A DNA stretch of 64,000 bases from CAWEDP01 sp963807925 (lineage in GTDB: Bacteria > Acidobacteriota > Vicinamibacteria > Vicinamibacterales > CAVVIG01): contig CAWEDP010000002.1 of NCBI GenBank assembly GCA_963807925.1, positions 744,001-808,000 of the forward strand. Direction: 5' to 3'. Position numbers and translations under genes: made by a program. The notes below the pieces were generated by a model. It saw only the letters and a program-made list of their open reading frames with translations, did no database searches and had not been told where the DNA came from. Shown here piece by piece: positions 17,597-26,451 of the stretch (the stretch's first letter is position 1; each line of letters begins with the position of its first letter).

Positions 17597-18743
17597 GTGA
17601 CCCAGGGTCCGCCGTTCCGCGCCGAGCACGTCGGCAGTCTGCTGCGCCCGGCCGCGCTGCTGAAGGCGCGCGCCGCCGCCGAGGGCGATCAGTATCGACA
17701 GGCGCGCGGACCGCTGACATATGCAGGCCTCGAGGCGATCGAGGACCAGGCGATTCGCGACGTCGTCGGTCTGCAGGAGGACGTTGGCCTGCAGGTCGTC
17801 ACCGACGGCGAGTTCCGGCGCCGATCGTGGTTCCAGGACTTCGTGCTGGCGCTCGAAGGGACCGAGATCACGTTCGTGGACTCTGCCGTATCCGCCGCGC
17901 TCCCCTTTCAAGACGATCAGAGCGTCGACCAGTTGCCGGGTCACATCGTCCGTGTGCGGCGAAAGCTGAGGCGCGAGCGCGGGATTTTCACCGGCCACTT
18001 CACGTTCCTGAAGAGCCTCACCGCCAGGACGCCGAAGATCAGCCTGCCGTCCCCCAGCATGATGCACTTCTGGGGCGGTCGCGACGCGATCGACGCCGCC
18101 GCGTATCCCGACATCGAGGAGTTCTGGAACGATGCGGTGCAGATCTGGATCGCGGAGATCCAGGCGTTGCACGCGCTCGGCTGCCGCTACGTCCAGATTG
18201 ACGACGTGACGTTTCCGCTGCTGTGCGATCCCAGGGGGCAGGAGGCGCTTCGGCGGCGTGGCGACGATCCGGCCGCGATCCTCGAGACCTACGCATCGGT
18301 GCTCACGCGCATCGCGGCGGGTGCGCCGGGGGACATGACCCTTGGCATGCACATGTGCCGCGGCAACAATCGCGGCAAGTGGATGGCGAGCGGCGGTTAC
18401 CAATATGTGAGCGAGGTCGTCTTCCAGCGGGTCGGCATCGGCAACTACTTCATGGAGTACCGATTCGGACCGCGCGGGCGGCTTCGAGCCGCTCGGCCGT
18501 GTGCCGAAGGGCAAGCGCGTCGTGCTGGGCCTGGTGTCCTCGAAGACGCCGGTGCTCGAATCGCGCGACGCGCTGAAGCGGCGGATTGACGAGGCGTCGA
18601 AGTTCCTCCCCCTCGATCAGCTGTGCCTGAGCCCGCAGTGCGGCTTCGCCAGCAACTTCATGGGCAATCCGGTGACGGTGGACGACGAGCGCCGGAAGCT
18701 CGAACTGGTGGTCGAAACCGCGCGCGAAGTGTGGGGAGACTGA
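17597..18743 (+). CDS. MetE-core zinc methyltransferase-like protein (one apparent frameshift)
   Basis: About 381 residues after removal of one base. It corresponds to the C-terminal catalytic barrel of cobalamin-independent methionine synthase, without the N-terminal half. The zinc set is visible: His252 and Cys254 in MHMCRGN, a Glu in FMEYDSDR, and a Cys in LSPQCGFAS. The frame breaks at 18460-18461: dropping one C gives EYDSDRAGGFEPLGRVPKGK and restores VVLGLVSSKTP to the end. Full MetE moves a methyl group from methyl-folate to homocysteine. Core-only relatives include archaeal methyltransferases and epoxyalkane:CoM transferase, so here methyl or alkyl transfer in aromatic catabolism is plausible. 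The stop overlaps the dioxygenase start by one base. Confidence 0.82.
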
Positions 18744-19753
18744 TGGAGCTCGAATCGCTCGGCTATCTCGGCATCCGGGCGCAGGACGTCGAGGAGTGGG
18801 CCGCGTTCGGACCGCGGTTTCTCGGATTGCAGCTCGTCGATCGGAGCCGGTCCACGCTGACCTTCCGCATGGACGATCGACGGCAGCGTCTCGTCGTCCA
18901 CGGCGGCGGGGAAGGGGCGGCGTTCTTCGGCTGGGAAGTCGCCGACGCCGCCGCGCTCGACCGCCTGGGCGCGCGGCTCGAGGCCGGCGGCGTCCGCGTG
19001 GAACGTCTGCCGCGCGCGGTCGCCGGCGAGCGGCGCGTTCGGGAGATCGTCCGCTTCAGCGATCCGCTCGGCAATGTGCTGGAAGCGTTCCACGGTGCGG
19101 AGGTCGCCTCCGATCCTTTCCGGCCGGGACGCTCGATTTCCGGATTCCGCACCGGGCCGCTCGGCATGGGCCACGTCGTCATGAACGTCGAGCGGGTCGA
19201 TCGCGTGCTGCCGTTCTATCAGGATCTGCTCGGGTTCCGCCTGAGCGACTACACGCTGCGGCCGTTCAAGGCCTACTTCCTTCACCTCAATCCGCGGCAC
19301 CACAGCTTCGCCGTCATCGAAACGGGCGCCAACAGCGTCCACCATATGATGCTGGAGCTGTTCATGCTGGACGACGTCGGCCAGGCCTACGATCTGGCGC
19401 TCGGGGAACCGGAACGGATTGCGACGACGCTCGGGCGGCACTCGAACGATTTCATGACCTCCTTCTACGCGCGCACGCCGTCGGGGTTCTTCGTCGAGTA
19501 CGGGTGGGGCGGCCGATCGATCGATCCGCCGACTCATACGCCCGTCGAGATGGCCTGCGGCCCCAGCTTGTGGGGGCACGATCGCGACTGGCTGACCTCG
19601 GAGCGGCGGGCGGAAGCGCGCGCGCTCCGGCTGCAGGCGGCTGCGGACGGCCTGCGCGAGCCCGTACAGGTCGTCGACGGCAACTACCAGCTCGCGGCCG
19701 GCACCTGTCCGTGGTTCGACCGGGTCCGCAAGGCCGGCTCGCACGCCGGGTAA
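18743..19753 (+). CDS. Type I extradiol ring-cleavage dioxygenase (BphC-like)
   Basis: 336 residues with two vicinal-oxygen-chelate modules. The N-terminal one starts LGYLGIRAQDVEEWAAFG; the C-terminal one starts LGMGHVVMNVERVDRVLPFYQDLLGF. The Fe(II) triad fits His144 (GHVV), His186 or His187 (PRHHSFAVIE) and Glu252 (GFFVEYGWG), with spacing close to 2,3-dihydroxybiphenyl dioxygenase. HHMMLELFMLDDVG is also typical of the family. It would cleave a catechol next to its hydroxyls. It is translationally coupled (ATG overlapping TGA) to the MetE-core gene upstream and followed after 24 bases by an aromatic acid carrier. Confidence 0.92.
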   Translation: MELESLGYLGIRAQDVEEWAAFGPRFLGLQLVDRSRSTLTFRMDDRRQRLVVHGGGEGAAFFGWEVADAAALDRLGARLEAGGVRVERLPRAVAGERRVREIVRFSDPLGNVLEAFHGAEVASDPFRPGRSISGFRTGPLGMGHVVMNVERVDRVLPFYQDLLGFRLSDYTLRPFKAYFLHLNPRHHSFAVIETGANSVHHMMLELFMLDDVGQAYDLALGEPERIATTLGRHSNDFMTSFYARTPSGFFVEYGWGGRSIDPPTHTPVEMACGPSLWGHDRDWLTSERRAEARALRLQAAADGLREPVQVVDGNYQLAAGTCPWFDRVRKAGSHAG

Positions 19754-19777
19754 CAGCCGCTCAGGAGAGGAGCGTTG

Positions 19778-21148
19778 ATGCCGATGAGGTCGCCAGCCGG
19801 GCCGGGCGGTGAAATCCGGATCGCCGAGGTCATCGACCAGAGCCGCGTGGGATCGCTGCAGGTCATCCTGTTCGCGCTATGCGCCGCGTGCCTCATCATG
19901 GACGGTTTCGACGTGCAGGCCGTCGGCTACGTCGGGCCGTCGCTCATCCGCGAGTGGCAGGCGCCGGGCTCGGCGCTCGGCAACATGCTGGCGGCCGGCA
20001 ATTTCGGCGTCCTCCTCGGATCCCTCGTCTTCACGATGGTCGCCGACAAGATCGGCCGCCGGCCGGTGCTCGTGGGCGCCACGTTCTACTTCGCCGGCCT
20101 GACGATCGTGACGGGACTGGTCAGCTCGGTGAACGAGATGATCGCCGTTCGGTTCATTGCCGGTCTCGGGCTCGGCTGCATCGTGCCCAATGCCACCGCG
20201 CTCATCGGCGAATACAGCCCGCACCGGCTGCGCGTGACGCTGATGGCGTGCATCTCGGTCGGGTTCACGGCCGGGGCGGCCCTCGGCGGGTTCGTCGCCG
20301 CCTGGCTGATTCCCTCGTTCGGCTGGCGATCGGTGTTCTTCTTCGGTGGCGCGATCCCGCTCGTCATCGGCGCGTTCATGCTGCCGTGGCTGCCCGAATC
20401 GCTGCAGTTCATGGCGTTGCGCGACAAGGATCCGCGGCGGCTGGCCCGGTGGATCACCCGGATCGATCCGAGCGTGGCCGCGACCGCCTCGACCCGGTTC
20501 GTGGTGCACGAGGAGAGTCGCGCCGGCGTGCCGGCGATGCACCTGTTTCGCGACGGACGCGCGCTGGGCACGGTGCTGTTGTGGGTGATCAACTTCATGA
20601 ACATCTTCAACCTGTACGTGCTTTCCGGGTGGATGCCGACCGTCGCGGCGCAACTCGGCTATTCGACGCGCACCTCGGTGCTCGTCGGCACCACCGTGCA
20701 GGTTGGCGGCACGCTGGGCACGTTCTGGTTGACGTGGCTCATCGGCAGGCTCGGATTCGTGCCTGTCCTGACGACGTGCTTCACGGTGGCGTGCCTGACC
20801 ATCGCGCTGATCGGCCAGCCGGGCCTCTCGCTGGCGGTCTTGATCCTGCTCGTCTTCATCGCCGGCTCCTGCATCGTCGGCGGCCAGCCGACGATCAACG
20901 CCCTGTCCGGCAGCTACTACCCGACCTATCTGCGATCGACGGGCATCGGCTGGGGCCTCGGCGTCGGCCGCGCCGGCGCGATCGTCGGCCCGTGGCTGGT
21001 CGGACAGTTCATGGCCCTCAAGTGGGAGATCAGCGACATCTTCTACGTGGCGGCGGTGCCGGCGCTGATATCCGCCGTGGTGATGCTGTCGCTGCAGTGG
21101 GCGATGAAAGCGCCGGGCGGAGCGCGGGCCGCCGTCGTCGCGCACTGA
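19778..21148 (+). CDS. MFS aromatic acid:H+ symporter (AAHS family, PcaK/BenK-like)
   Basis: 456 residues, about 12 membrane helices. ATG 19778 follows CAGGAGAGGAG at 6 bases. The diagnostic AAHS signature DGFDVQAVGYVGPSL is in helix 1; the loop 2-3 motif reads ADKIGRRPVLVG, and GLGLGCIVPNATALIGEY is the helix 4-5 region. In PcaK and relatives the Asp residues of DGxD are required for uptake of 4-hydroxybenzoate or protocatechuate. Its position after the extradiol dioxygenase suggests it imports the aromatic acid this locus degrades. The central loop is short, as is usual. Confidence 0.9.
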   Translation: MPMRSPAGPGGEIRIAEVIDQSRVGSLQVILFALCAACLIMDGFDVQAVGYVGPSLIREWQAPGSALGNMLAAGNFGVLLGSLVFTMVADKIGRRPVLVGATFYFAGLTIVTGLVSSVNEMIAVRFIAGLGLGCIVPNATALIGEYSPHRLRVTLMACISVGFTAGAALGGFVAAWLIPSFGWRSVFFFGGAIPLVIGAFMLPWLPESLQFMALRDKDPRRLARWITRIDPSVAATASTRFVVHEESRAGVPAMHLFRDGRALGTVLLWVINFMNIFNLYVLSGWMPTVAAQLGYSTRTSVLVGTTVQVGGTLGTFWLTWLIGRLGFVPVLTTCFTVACLTIALIGQPGLSLAVLILLVFIAGSCIVGGQPTINALSGSYYPTYLRSTGIGWGLGVGRAGAIVGPWLVGQFMALKWEISDIFYVAAVPALISAVVMLSLQWAMKAPGGARAAVVAH

Positions 21149-21152
21149 CGTG

Positions 21153-21182
21153 TTGACGCCCCGATTCGGCATGGGTTAGCAT
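21153..21182 (+). promoter_or_regulatory. Candidate promoter upstream of the second MetE-core gene
   Basis: TTGACG (21153-21158) is followed after 18 bases by TAGCAT (21177-21182), matching the consensus at 5 of 6 and 4 of 6 positions. The coding start is at 21293, implying a 5' leader of roughly 100 bases in which I see no clear riboswitch fold. Confidence 0.4.
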
Positions 21183-21292
21183 CCTCCGGTTTGCGTCGTT
21201 GATGTCCGCCCGGACCGTGCGGCGCGCCAACGGTGGGCCGCCCGCTTCAACTGCTGGCTGATCGTCACACCAGAAATCGAGGCAATGGAGAG

Positions 21293-22408
21293 ATGACACC
21301 GAAGATTGTCGACACCCTGCTCCCGACGACCATGGTCGGTTCGTACCCGCGGCCGCATTGGTTCAGGCACCAGCTCCTCGGGCGCGACATCCGCGTCGCC
21401 TTCAAGGAAGTGGAGCACGAGGAGGCGTACGAGGACGCGGTGGCGACGGTCGTTCGCGACCAGGCGGAGGCCGGGCTCGACATCGTCACCGACGGCAACA
21501 TGTGGTACGACGACTACGTCGGCGTCATCGGTTCGTTCTGCTGGTACATGTACGAGCGGATCCCCGGGTTCGAGCCGGCCAAGGAGCCTCACCCGTCGGA
21601 GATTGGCGCCGCCGAGCGCAACACGACCATCGAGCTGCTGGCCGACTGGGGCGGCGTCGTCAACAGCGGCCCGGTGTCGCGGGGGCCGATCCGGCTCGCC
21701 GACTTGTACAAGATCGCCAGGAAGCACACGACCAAGCCGATCAAGGTGTCGGTCGGCGCCGGCCCGATCAACCTGGCGTGGCACGTGTACTTCAAGCACT
21801 ACAAGAACGCGAAGGATCTCAGCATGGCGCTCGCGCCGATCTTCAACGCCGAGATGAAGGAGCTCGTCGAGGCGGGCGCGACCTACCTGCAGGTCGAGGA
21901 CCTGGGCGCCTGGCTGCCGCTCTTCACCAGCAACACGGACGACTACAAGTGGATTCGCGAGTGCATCGAGCAGTGCTGCGACGGCGTGAAGGCGAGAATC
22001 GGCTGGCACTTCTGCTTCGGCAACGCGTGGGGAAACGACATCCTGAGCCAGAGCTTCCCCGAGGGCTATCAGACGGTGCTGCCCAAGTTCTTCGAGACGG
22101 CGGGGATCGACGAGTTCGTGCTCGACTACGCGAACCGCGACATGGCCGGCATCGACTTCATGAAGAACCTGCCGAAGGACAAGGCCCTGCAGGTCGGCGT
22201 GCTCGACATCCGCACGAACATGATCGAATCGCCGAAGGTGGTCGCCGATCGCATCAAGCGGGTGATTGCGGCGGTGCCGCCGGAAAAGGTGACCCTCAGC
22301 ACGGACTGCGGCATGAAGCCGCTGGCGCGCATGGTGGCGAAGATGAAGCTGAAGGCGCTGGTCGACGGCGCGAAGATGGTACGTAACGAGTTGATGGGAG
22401 TGCGTTAA
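21293..22408 (+). CDS. MetE-core methyltransferase-like protein (second copy)
   Basis: 371 residues, start ATG 21293 after GGAGAG. It again covers only the catalytic barrel of the MetE family (TTMVGSYPRPHWFRHQ at the N-terminus is typical). Metal residues: His239 and Cys241 in WHFCFGN, and a Cys in LSTDCGMKPL. The expected Glu position falls in EFVLDYANRD, where Asp appears to stand in. NSGPVSRGPIRLADL and LQVEDLGAWLP are core strands. It is only distantly related to the copy at 17597-18743. It shares the strand with the extradiol dioxygenase and transporter, and an NmrA gene follows after 2 bases. Methyl or alkyl transfer to a thiol is the family-level expectation; the substrate is unknown. 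Confidence 0.84.
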   Translation: MTPKIVDTLLPTTMVGSYPRPHWFRHQLLGRDIRVAFKEVEHEEAYEDAVATVVRDQAEAGLDIVTDGNMWYDDYVGVIGSFCWYMYERIPGFEPAKEPHPSEIGAAERNTTIELLADWGGVVNSGPVSRGPIRLADLYKIARKHTTKPIKVSVGAGPINLAWHVYFKHYKNAKDLSMALAPIFNAEMKELVEAGATYLQVEDLGAWLPLFTSNTDDYKWIRECIEQCCDGVKARIGWHFCFGNAWGNDILSQSFPEGYQTVLPKFFETAGIDEFVLDYANRDMAGIDFMKNLPKDKALQVGVLDIRTNMIESPKVVADRIKRVIAAVPPEKVTLSTDCGMKPLARMVAKMKLKALVDGAKMVRNELMGVR

Positions 22409-22410
22409 TC

Positions 22411-23379
22411 ATGGCCGACAAGAAGATCATTGCAGTCGTGGGATCCACCGGGTCGCAGGGCGGAGGGCTCGCCGAGGCCATCCTGAACGATCCAACCGGC
22501 GGGTTCGCCGTCCGTGCGATCACCCGCGATCCGGGCAAGGACAAGGCGAAGTCGATCGCGGCCCGGGGCGGGGAAGTCGTCCAGGCCGATCTCGACGACG
22601 TCGAGAGCCTGAAGAAGGCGTTTGCCGGCGCGTACGGCGTGTACGGCGTGACGAACTTCTGGGAGCACTTCTCGGGAGAGAAGGAAAAGGCGCAGGCGAA
22701 GAACATCGCCGAGGCGGCGCGCGCCGCCGGCGTCAAGCACGTCATCTGGTCCACGCTCGAAGACACGCGCAAGCTGATGGCGGTCGACGACAAGCGGATG
22801 CCGATGCTGCAGGAGAAGTACCGCGTGCCGCACTTCGACGCGAAGGCCGAGGCCGATGCGTACTTCGCCGGCCTTCCGGTCACCTTTCTGGTGACGTCGT
22901 TCTACTGGGACAACCTCTACATGTTCGGGCTGGCGCCGAAGAAGGGCGCCGAGGGCGGGTACAGCTGGGCGTTCCCGATGGGCAACGCGAAGATGGCCGG
23001 CATCGCCGCCGAGGACATCGGCAAGGTCGCGTACGGCATCTTCAAGGCCGGGCAGCAGTACGTCGGGAAGACGGTCGGCATCTTCGGCGAGGCGCTCACG
23101 ATCAAGGAAATGGGCGAGAAGCTGACCAAGACCCTCGGCATCGGCCCCATCCACTACCATGCGGCCGGCGCCGACGAGTACCGCGGGTACGGATTCCCCG
23201 GCGCCGACGAGATGGGGAACATGTTCCAGGTGTACCGCGACTTCGAGAACGAGGTGCTCGGCGCGCGCAGCGTCGACCTCGCCCGATCGCTCAATCCGCA
23301 GCTGCAGACCTTCGATCAGTTCGTCGTGAAGAACCGCGCGAAAATCGAGGCTGCCACCGCGCCGGCTCCGGCCGCCTAG
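22411..23379 (+). CDS. NmrA-like NAD(P)-binding protein
   Basis: 322 residues of the atypical short-chain dehydrogenase NmrA/HSCARG group. The Rossmann entry VVGSTGSQGGGLAEAIL carries the GxxGxxG pattern, followed by AVRAITRDPGK and GGEVVQADLDDVESLKKAF. IWSTLEDTRKLM occupies the position of the catalytic Ser/Tyr strand, but no YxxxK is seen, as usual for NmrA. Members bind NADP and act as redox sensors or as reductases on aromatic or quinone substrates. It begins 2 bases after the MetE-core stop and is followed by a terminator-like hairpin, so it ends this operon. Confidence 0.87.
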   Translation: MADKKIIAVVGSTGSQGGGLAEAILNDPTGGFAVRAITRDPGKDKAKSIAARGGEVVQADLDDVESLKKAFAGAYGVYGVTNFWEHFSGEKEKAQAKNIAEAARAAGVKHVIWSTLEDTRKLMAVDDKRMPMLQEKYRVPHFDAKAEADAYFAGLPVTFLVTSFYWDNLYMFGLAPKKGAEGGYSWAFPMGNAKMAGIAAEDIGKVAYGIFKAGQQYVGKTVGIFGEALTIKEMGEKLTKTLGIGPIHYHAAGADEYRGYGFPGADEMGNMFQVYRDFENEVLGARSVDLARSLNPQLQTFDQFVVKNRAKIEAATAPAPAA

Positions 23380-23414
23380 GCCGGGGACGCGGCACCTAGG
23401 TTTCCGACACGACC

Positions 23415-23447
23415 AAGGGGGCAGGGGCGAGAGCTCTCTGCCCCTTT
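23415..23447 (+). terminator. Rho-independent terminator-like hairpin
   Basis: GGGGCAG (23418-23424) pairs with CTGCCCC (23438-23444); the stem extends with A-T pairs, and the loop contains a self-complementary AGAGCTCT. TTTT follows directly, then GCTTGTT. It lies 36 bases after the NmrA stop and before the next gene, fitting an operon end. Confidence 0.6.
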
Positions 23448-23551
23448 TGCTTGTTCTCGCCTGTTGGCGCCGGCCTTCTCCACGCCGTGGCGGTTCCCCT
23501 TTGCTCTCCACCCGTCGCCTTAGTAGACTGAAGAGTCGTCCAACCCTCCAC

Positions 23552-24434
23552 ATGGCGAAGCTCGGATACGTTGGTCTCGGTGCGATGGGCGGGCTCATGG
23601 CCGAACGGCTCATGAGCAAGGGGCACTCGCTCGTCGGGTACAACCGCACGAAGTCGAGAGCGCAGTGGCTCGTCGACAAGGGCATGGGGTGGAGCGAGTC
23701 GCCGCGCGGCGTGGCCGAGGCGTCGGACGCGACCTTCGTCATGGTCACCAATTCGGCCGCGCTCGACGCGGTCGCGAGCGGCCCGGATGGATTGCTGGCC
23801 GGTTTGGGCGCTGGTAAGCTCCTGATCGACATGAGCACGGTCAGTCCGGCCGCGAGCCGCGCGCTGGCGGCGCAGGTCCGCGCCAGGGGGGCCGACATGG
23901 TCGACGCGCCGGTCTCGGGCAGCGTCGTCACGCTCCAGCAGGGCAAGCTCTCGATCATGGTCGGCGGGGAGAAGCCGACTTTCGAGCGCGTCAAGCCGCT
24001 GCTCGAGGACGTGGGGCCGCGCGTGACGCACGTGGGCGGCAACGGGCTCGCGCTCTCGATGAAGATCGCGACCAACCTGAGCCTGATGGCGCACATGCTC
24101 GCGTTCTCGGAGGGCGTCCTGCTGGCCGAGAAGAGCGGCATTCCGCGCGAGGTGGCCGTCGATGTGCTCACGCACAGCGTCATCGCGTCGCCGATGGTCC
24201 AGTATCGCGGCCCCTTCGTGCTCAGGATGCCCGACGAGGCCTGGTTCGACGTCAACATGATGCAGAAAGACATGCCAGCTCGCCCTGGAGATGGGGCGGC
24301 AGCTCGACGTGCCGCTGCCGACCACCGCCATCGGCAACGAGATGCTCACCGCCGCGCGGGGCATGGGCTTCGCCCACCGCGACTTCGCGACTGTCTTCGA
24401 CGTGCTCGCGCGGATGTCAGGAGTTCAGCAATGA
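23552..24434 (+). CDS. 3-hydroxyisobutyrate dehydrogenase-family oxidoreductase (one apparent frameshift)
   Basis: About 293 residues after correction. The N-terminal Rossmann domain begins LGYVGLGAMGGLMAERLM, then YNRTKSRAQWLVDKG and LIDMSTVSP. The substrate loop is DAPVSGSVVTLQQGKLSIMVGG and the catalytic-lysine helix is MKIATNLSLMAHMLAFSEG. At 24275-24276 one extra C breaks the frame; without it the sequence runs MQLALEMGRQLDVPLP to GVQQ and a stop at 24432-24434, overlapping the next ATG (ATGA). The family oxidises 3-hydroxyacids such as 3-hydroxyisobutyrate or reduces tartronate semialdehyde. It leads the 2-oxoacid dehydrogenase operon, which suggests branched-chain or related 2-oxoacid metabolism. 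Confidence 0.86.
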
Positions 24435-25426
24435 GTGTGGCTGCGAAGAAGAAGGGCGACGCGATCGGTGTGGATCGTCTGCTCCACATGTACCGTCAGA
24501 TGGTGGCGATCCGTCTGTTCGAGGAGCGCGTCAACGACCTCTACACGCGCGCGCTCATGCCCGGCCTCGCGCACCTCTACATCGGCGAGGAAGCGATTGC
24601 GGTCGGCATCTGCGAAGCGCTGAACCGCGACGACTACATCACCAGCACGCATCGCGGCCACGGCCATTGCCTGGCGAAAGGCGCGTCGCCCGACCGGATG
24701 TTCGCCGAGCTGCTGGGCAAGCGAGGCCGGCTACTGCAAGGGCAAGGGCGGATCGATGCACATCGCCGACCCGGACACCGGCAACCTGGGGGCCAACGCG
24801 ATTGTCTGCGGCAGCGCGGGGCATCGCGACCGGCGCGGCGTTCTCCTCGAAGTACCTGGGCAACGGGCGGGTGACGGTCTGCTTCTTCGGCGAGGGTGCC
24901 CTCGACCAGGGCATCCTGTACGAGGAGATGAACCTCGCGCAGCTCTGGTAGCTGCCGGTCGATCTTCGCTTGCGAGAACAACATGTACAACGAGTACACC
25001 CATTTCTCGGAGACCACCGCGGGCGAGATCATGGCGCGGCCGGCAGCCTTCGGCATGAAGGCGGCGGAGGTGGACGGCCAGGACGTCCGGGCGGTCTACA
25101 CGTCGGCGGCGTCGGTGATCGGGCGTGCGCGCGAGGGCGGCGGCCCGGCATTCCTGCTGCTGAACACCTATCGCTATCACGGGCACCACGTCGGCGACGT
25201 CGCGCGCGCATACTACCGGCCGAAGGCCGAAGAGCAGCAGTGGGTGAGCGACCGCGATCCGATCAAGATCCTCACCGACTCCCTGCTGAAGGAGGGGGTG
25301 GCCGACCAGGCGGCGCTCGAACGAATCGGCACCGACCTGAAGACGGAGATGGATGCTGCCGTCGAGTTCGCGATCGCGGCGCCGTACCCGGATCCCTCCG
25401 AGGTCGACCAGGACATTTATGCTTGA
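24431..25426 (+). CDS. 2-oxoacid dehydrogenase E1 alpha (TPP), three apparent insertions and one in-frame TAG
   Basis: About 330 residues if three single bases are removed (C24722, one G of 24818-24821, G24961); three insertions bring the frame back into phase. Recognisable parts are ITSTHRGHGHCLAKG, the GGSMHIADP segment, NLGANAIV, the TPP segment GEGALDQGILYEEMNLAQLW, and CENNMYNEYTHFSET. This is the alpha subunit of pyruvate, acetoin or branched-chain 2-oxoacid dehydrogenase, which decarboxylates the oxoacid with TPP. A TAG at 24949-24951 replaces the expected Lys after LAQLW. The density of defects is the highest in the window. Its end overlaps the E1 beta start by 8 bases. A real pseudogene cannot be excluded. 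Confidence 0.8.
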
Positions 25427-26428
25427 CACCCACCCTGCTCCCTCGGTCCGTGAGATCGGATTCGGCGACGCCGTCCGCGAGGCGATCGCCGAAGAGATGC
25501 GCCGCGATCCGACCATCGTCCTGATGGGCGAGGACGTCGCCGAGGCCGGCACCACGTTCAAGGTCCTCAAGGGGCTGGTCGAGGAGTTCGGCAAGGACCG
25601 GATCATCGACACGCCGATCTCGGAGGCCGGGTTCACCGGCATCGGCGTCGGCGCGGCGATGACCGGCATGCGGCCGATCGTCGACATCATGTTCGGGGAC
25701 TTCCTGACGCTGATCATGGATCAGCTCGTCAACCAGGCGGCCAAGATCCACTACATGTCGGGCGGCAAATGGAAGGTGCCGCTGGTCGTGCGCGCGACGA
25801 TGGGCGCGACCCGGCGGTCGGCGGCGCAGCATTCGCAGTCGCTGCACGCCTGGCCGAGCCACGTCCCCGGCCTCAAGGTGGTGGTGCCCTCCACGCCTGC
25901 CGACGCGAAAGGCCTGATGAAATCGGCCATCCGCGACGACAATCCGGTGGTGTTCTTCGAGGACAAGATCAGCTACACCAAGGTGAAGGGGCCGGTGCCG
26001 GCGGGCGACTACACCATTCCGCTCGGCGTCGCCGACGTGAAGCGCGAGGGGCGCGACATCAGCGTGATCGCGACGAGCAGCATGGTGCAGATGGCGCTCG
26101 GCGCGGCCGCGATGCTCGAGGACGCCGGCATCAGCGCGGAGGTGGTCGACCCCCGGACGATGTGGCCGCTCGACGAGGCGACGCTGATCGACTCGGTGAA
26201 GAAGACCTCCCGCTGTATCGTGATGGACGAAGGCTACGGCCGGTACGGCGTCGACCGCCGAACTGGCGGCCGTCGTCTCGCGGGGGCGCGTTCTATCATC
26301 TCGACGCGCCCGTGACGCGGCTCGCCGCGATGCACGTGCCGATCCCGTTCTCGCCGACGCTCGAGGACGCGACCGTGCCGACCGAGCGGCAGGTGGTCGA
26401 CCTGGCGATGAAACTCTGTGGCAGGTGA
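25419..26428 (+). CDS. 2-oxoacid dehydrogenase E1 beta (two apparent insertions)
   Basis: About 335 residues after correction, from ATG 25419 (MLDTHPAPSVREIGFGDAVREA). Family features are IVLMGEDVAEAGTTFKVLKGL, DTPISEAGFTGIGVGAAM, MFGDFLTLIMDQLVNQAAK, VVRATMGATRRSAAQHSQS and VVDPRTMWPLDEATL. The C-terminal domain runs across extra bases G26253 and C26287; removing both gives VTAELAAVVSRGAFYHLDAP and a normal end at 26428. With E1 alpha it forms the alpha2beta2 thiamin enzyme that acylates E2. Acetoin and pyruvate dehydrogenases cannot be told apart here. Confidence 0.86.
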
Positions 26429-26451
26429 TTTCTAAGGATAGGAGAGAGACC

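Noticed and set aside
14073..17720. A 1215-residue open frame on the minus strand
   Set aside because: It mirrors the PQQ dehydrogenase and beta-helix genes, is Arg/Ala/Val-rich with no motif, and is the usual antisense shadow of GC-rich coding DNA.
24949..24951. TAG as a recoded amino acid
   Set aside because: Other genes here use TAG as a normal stop, and no suppressor tRNA is visible.
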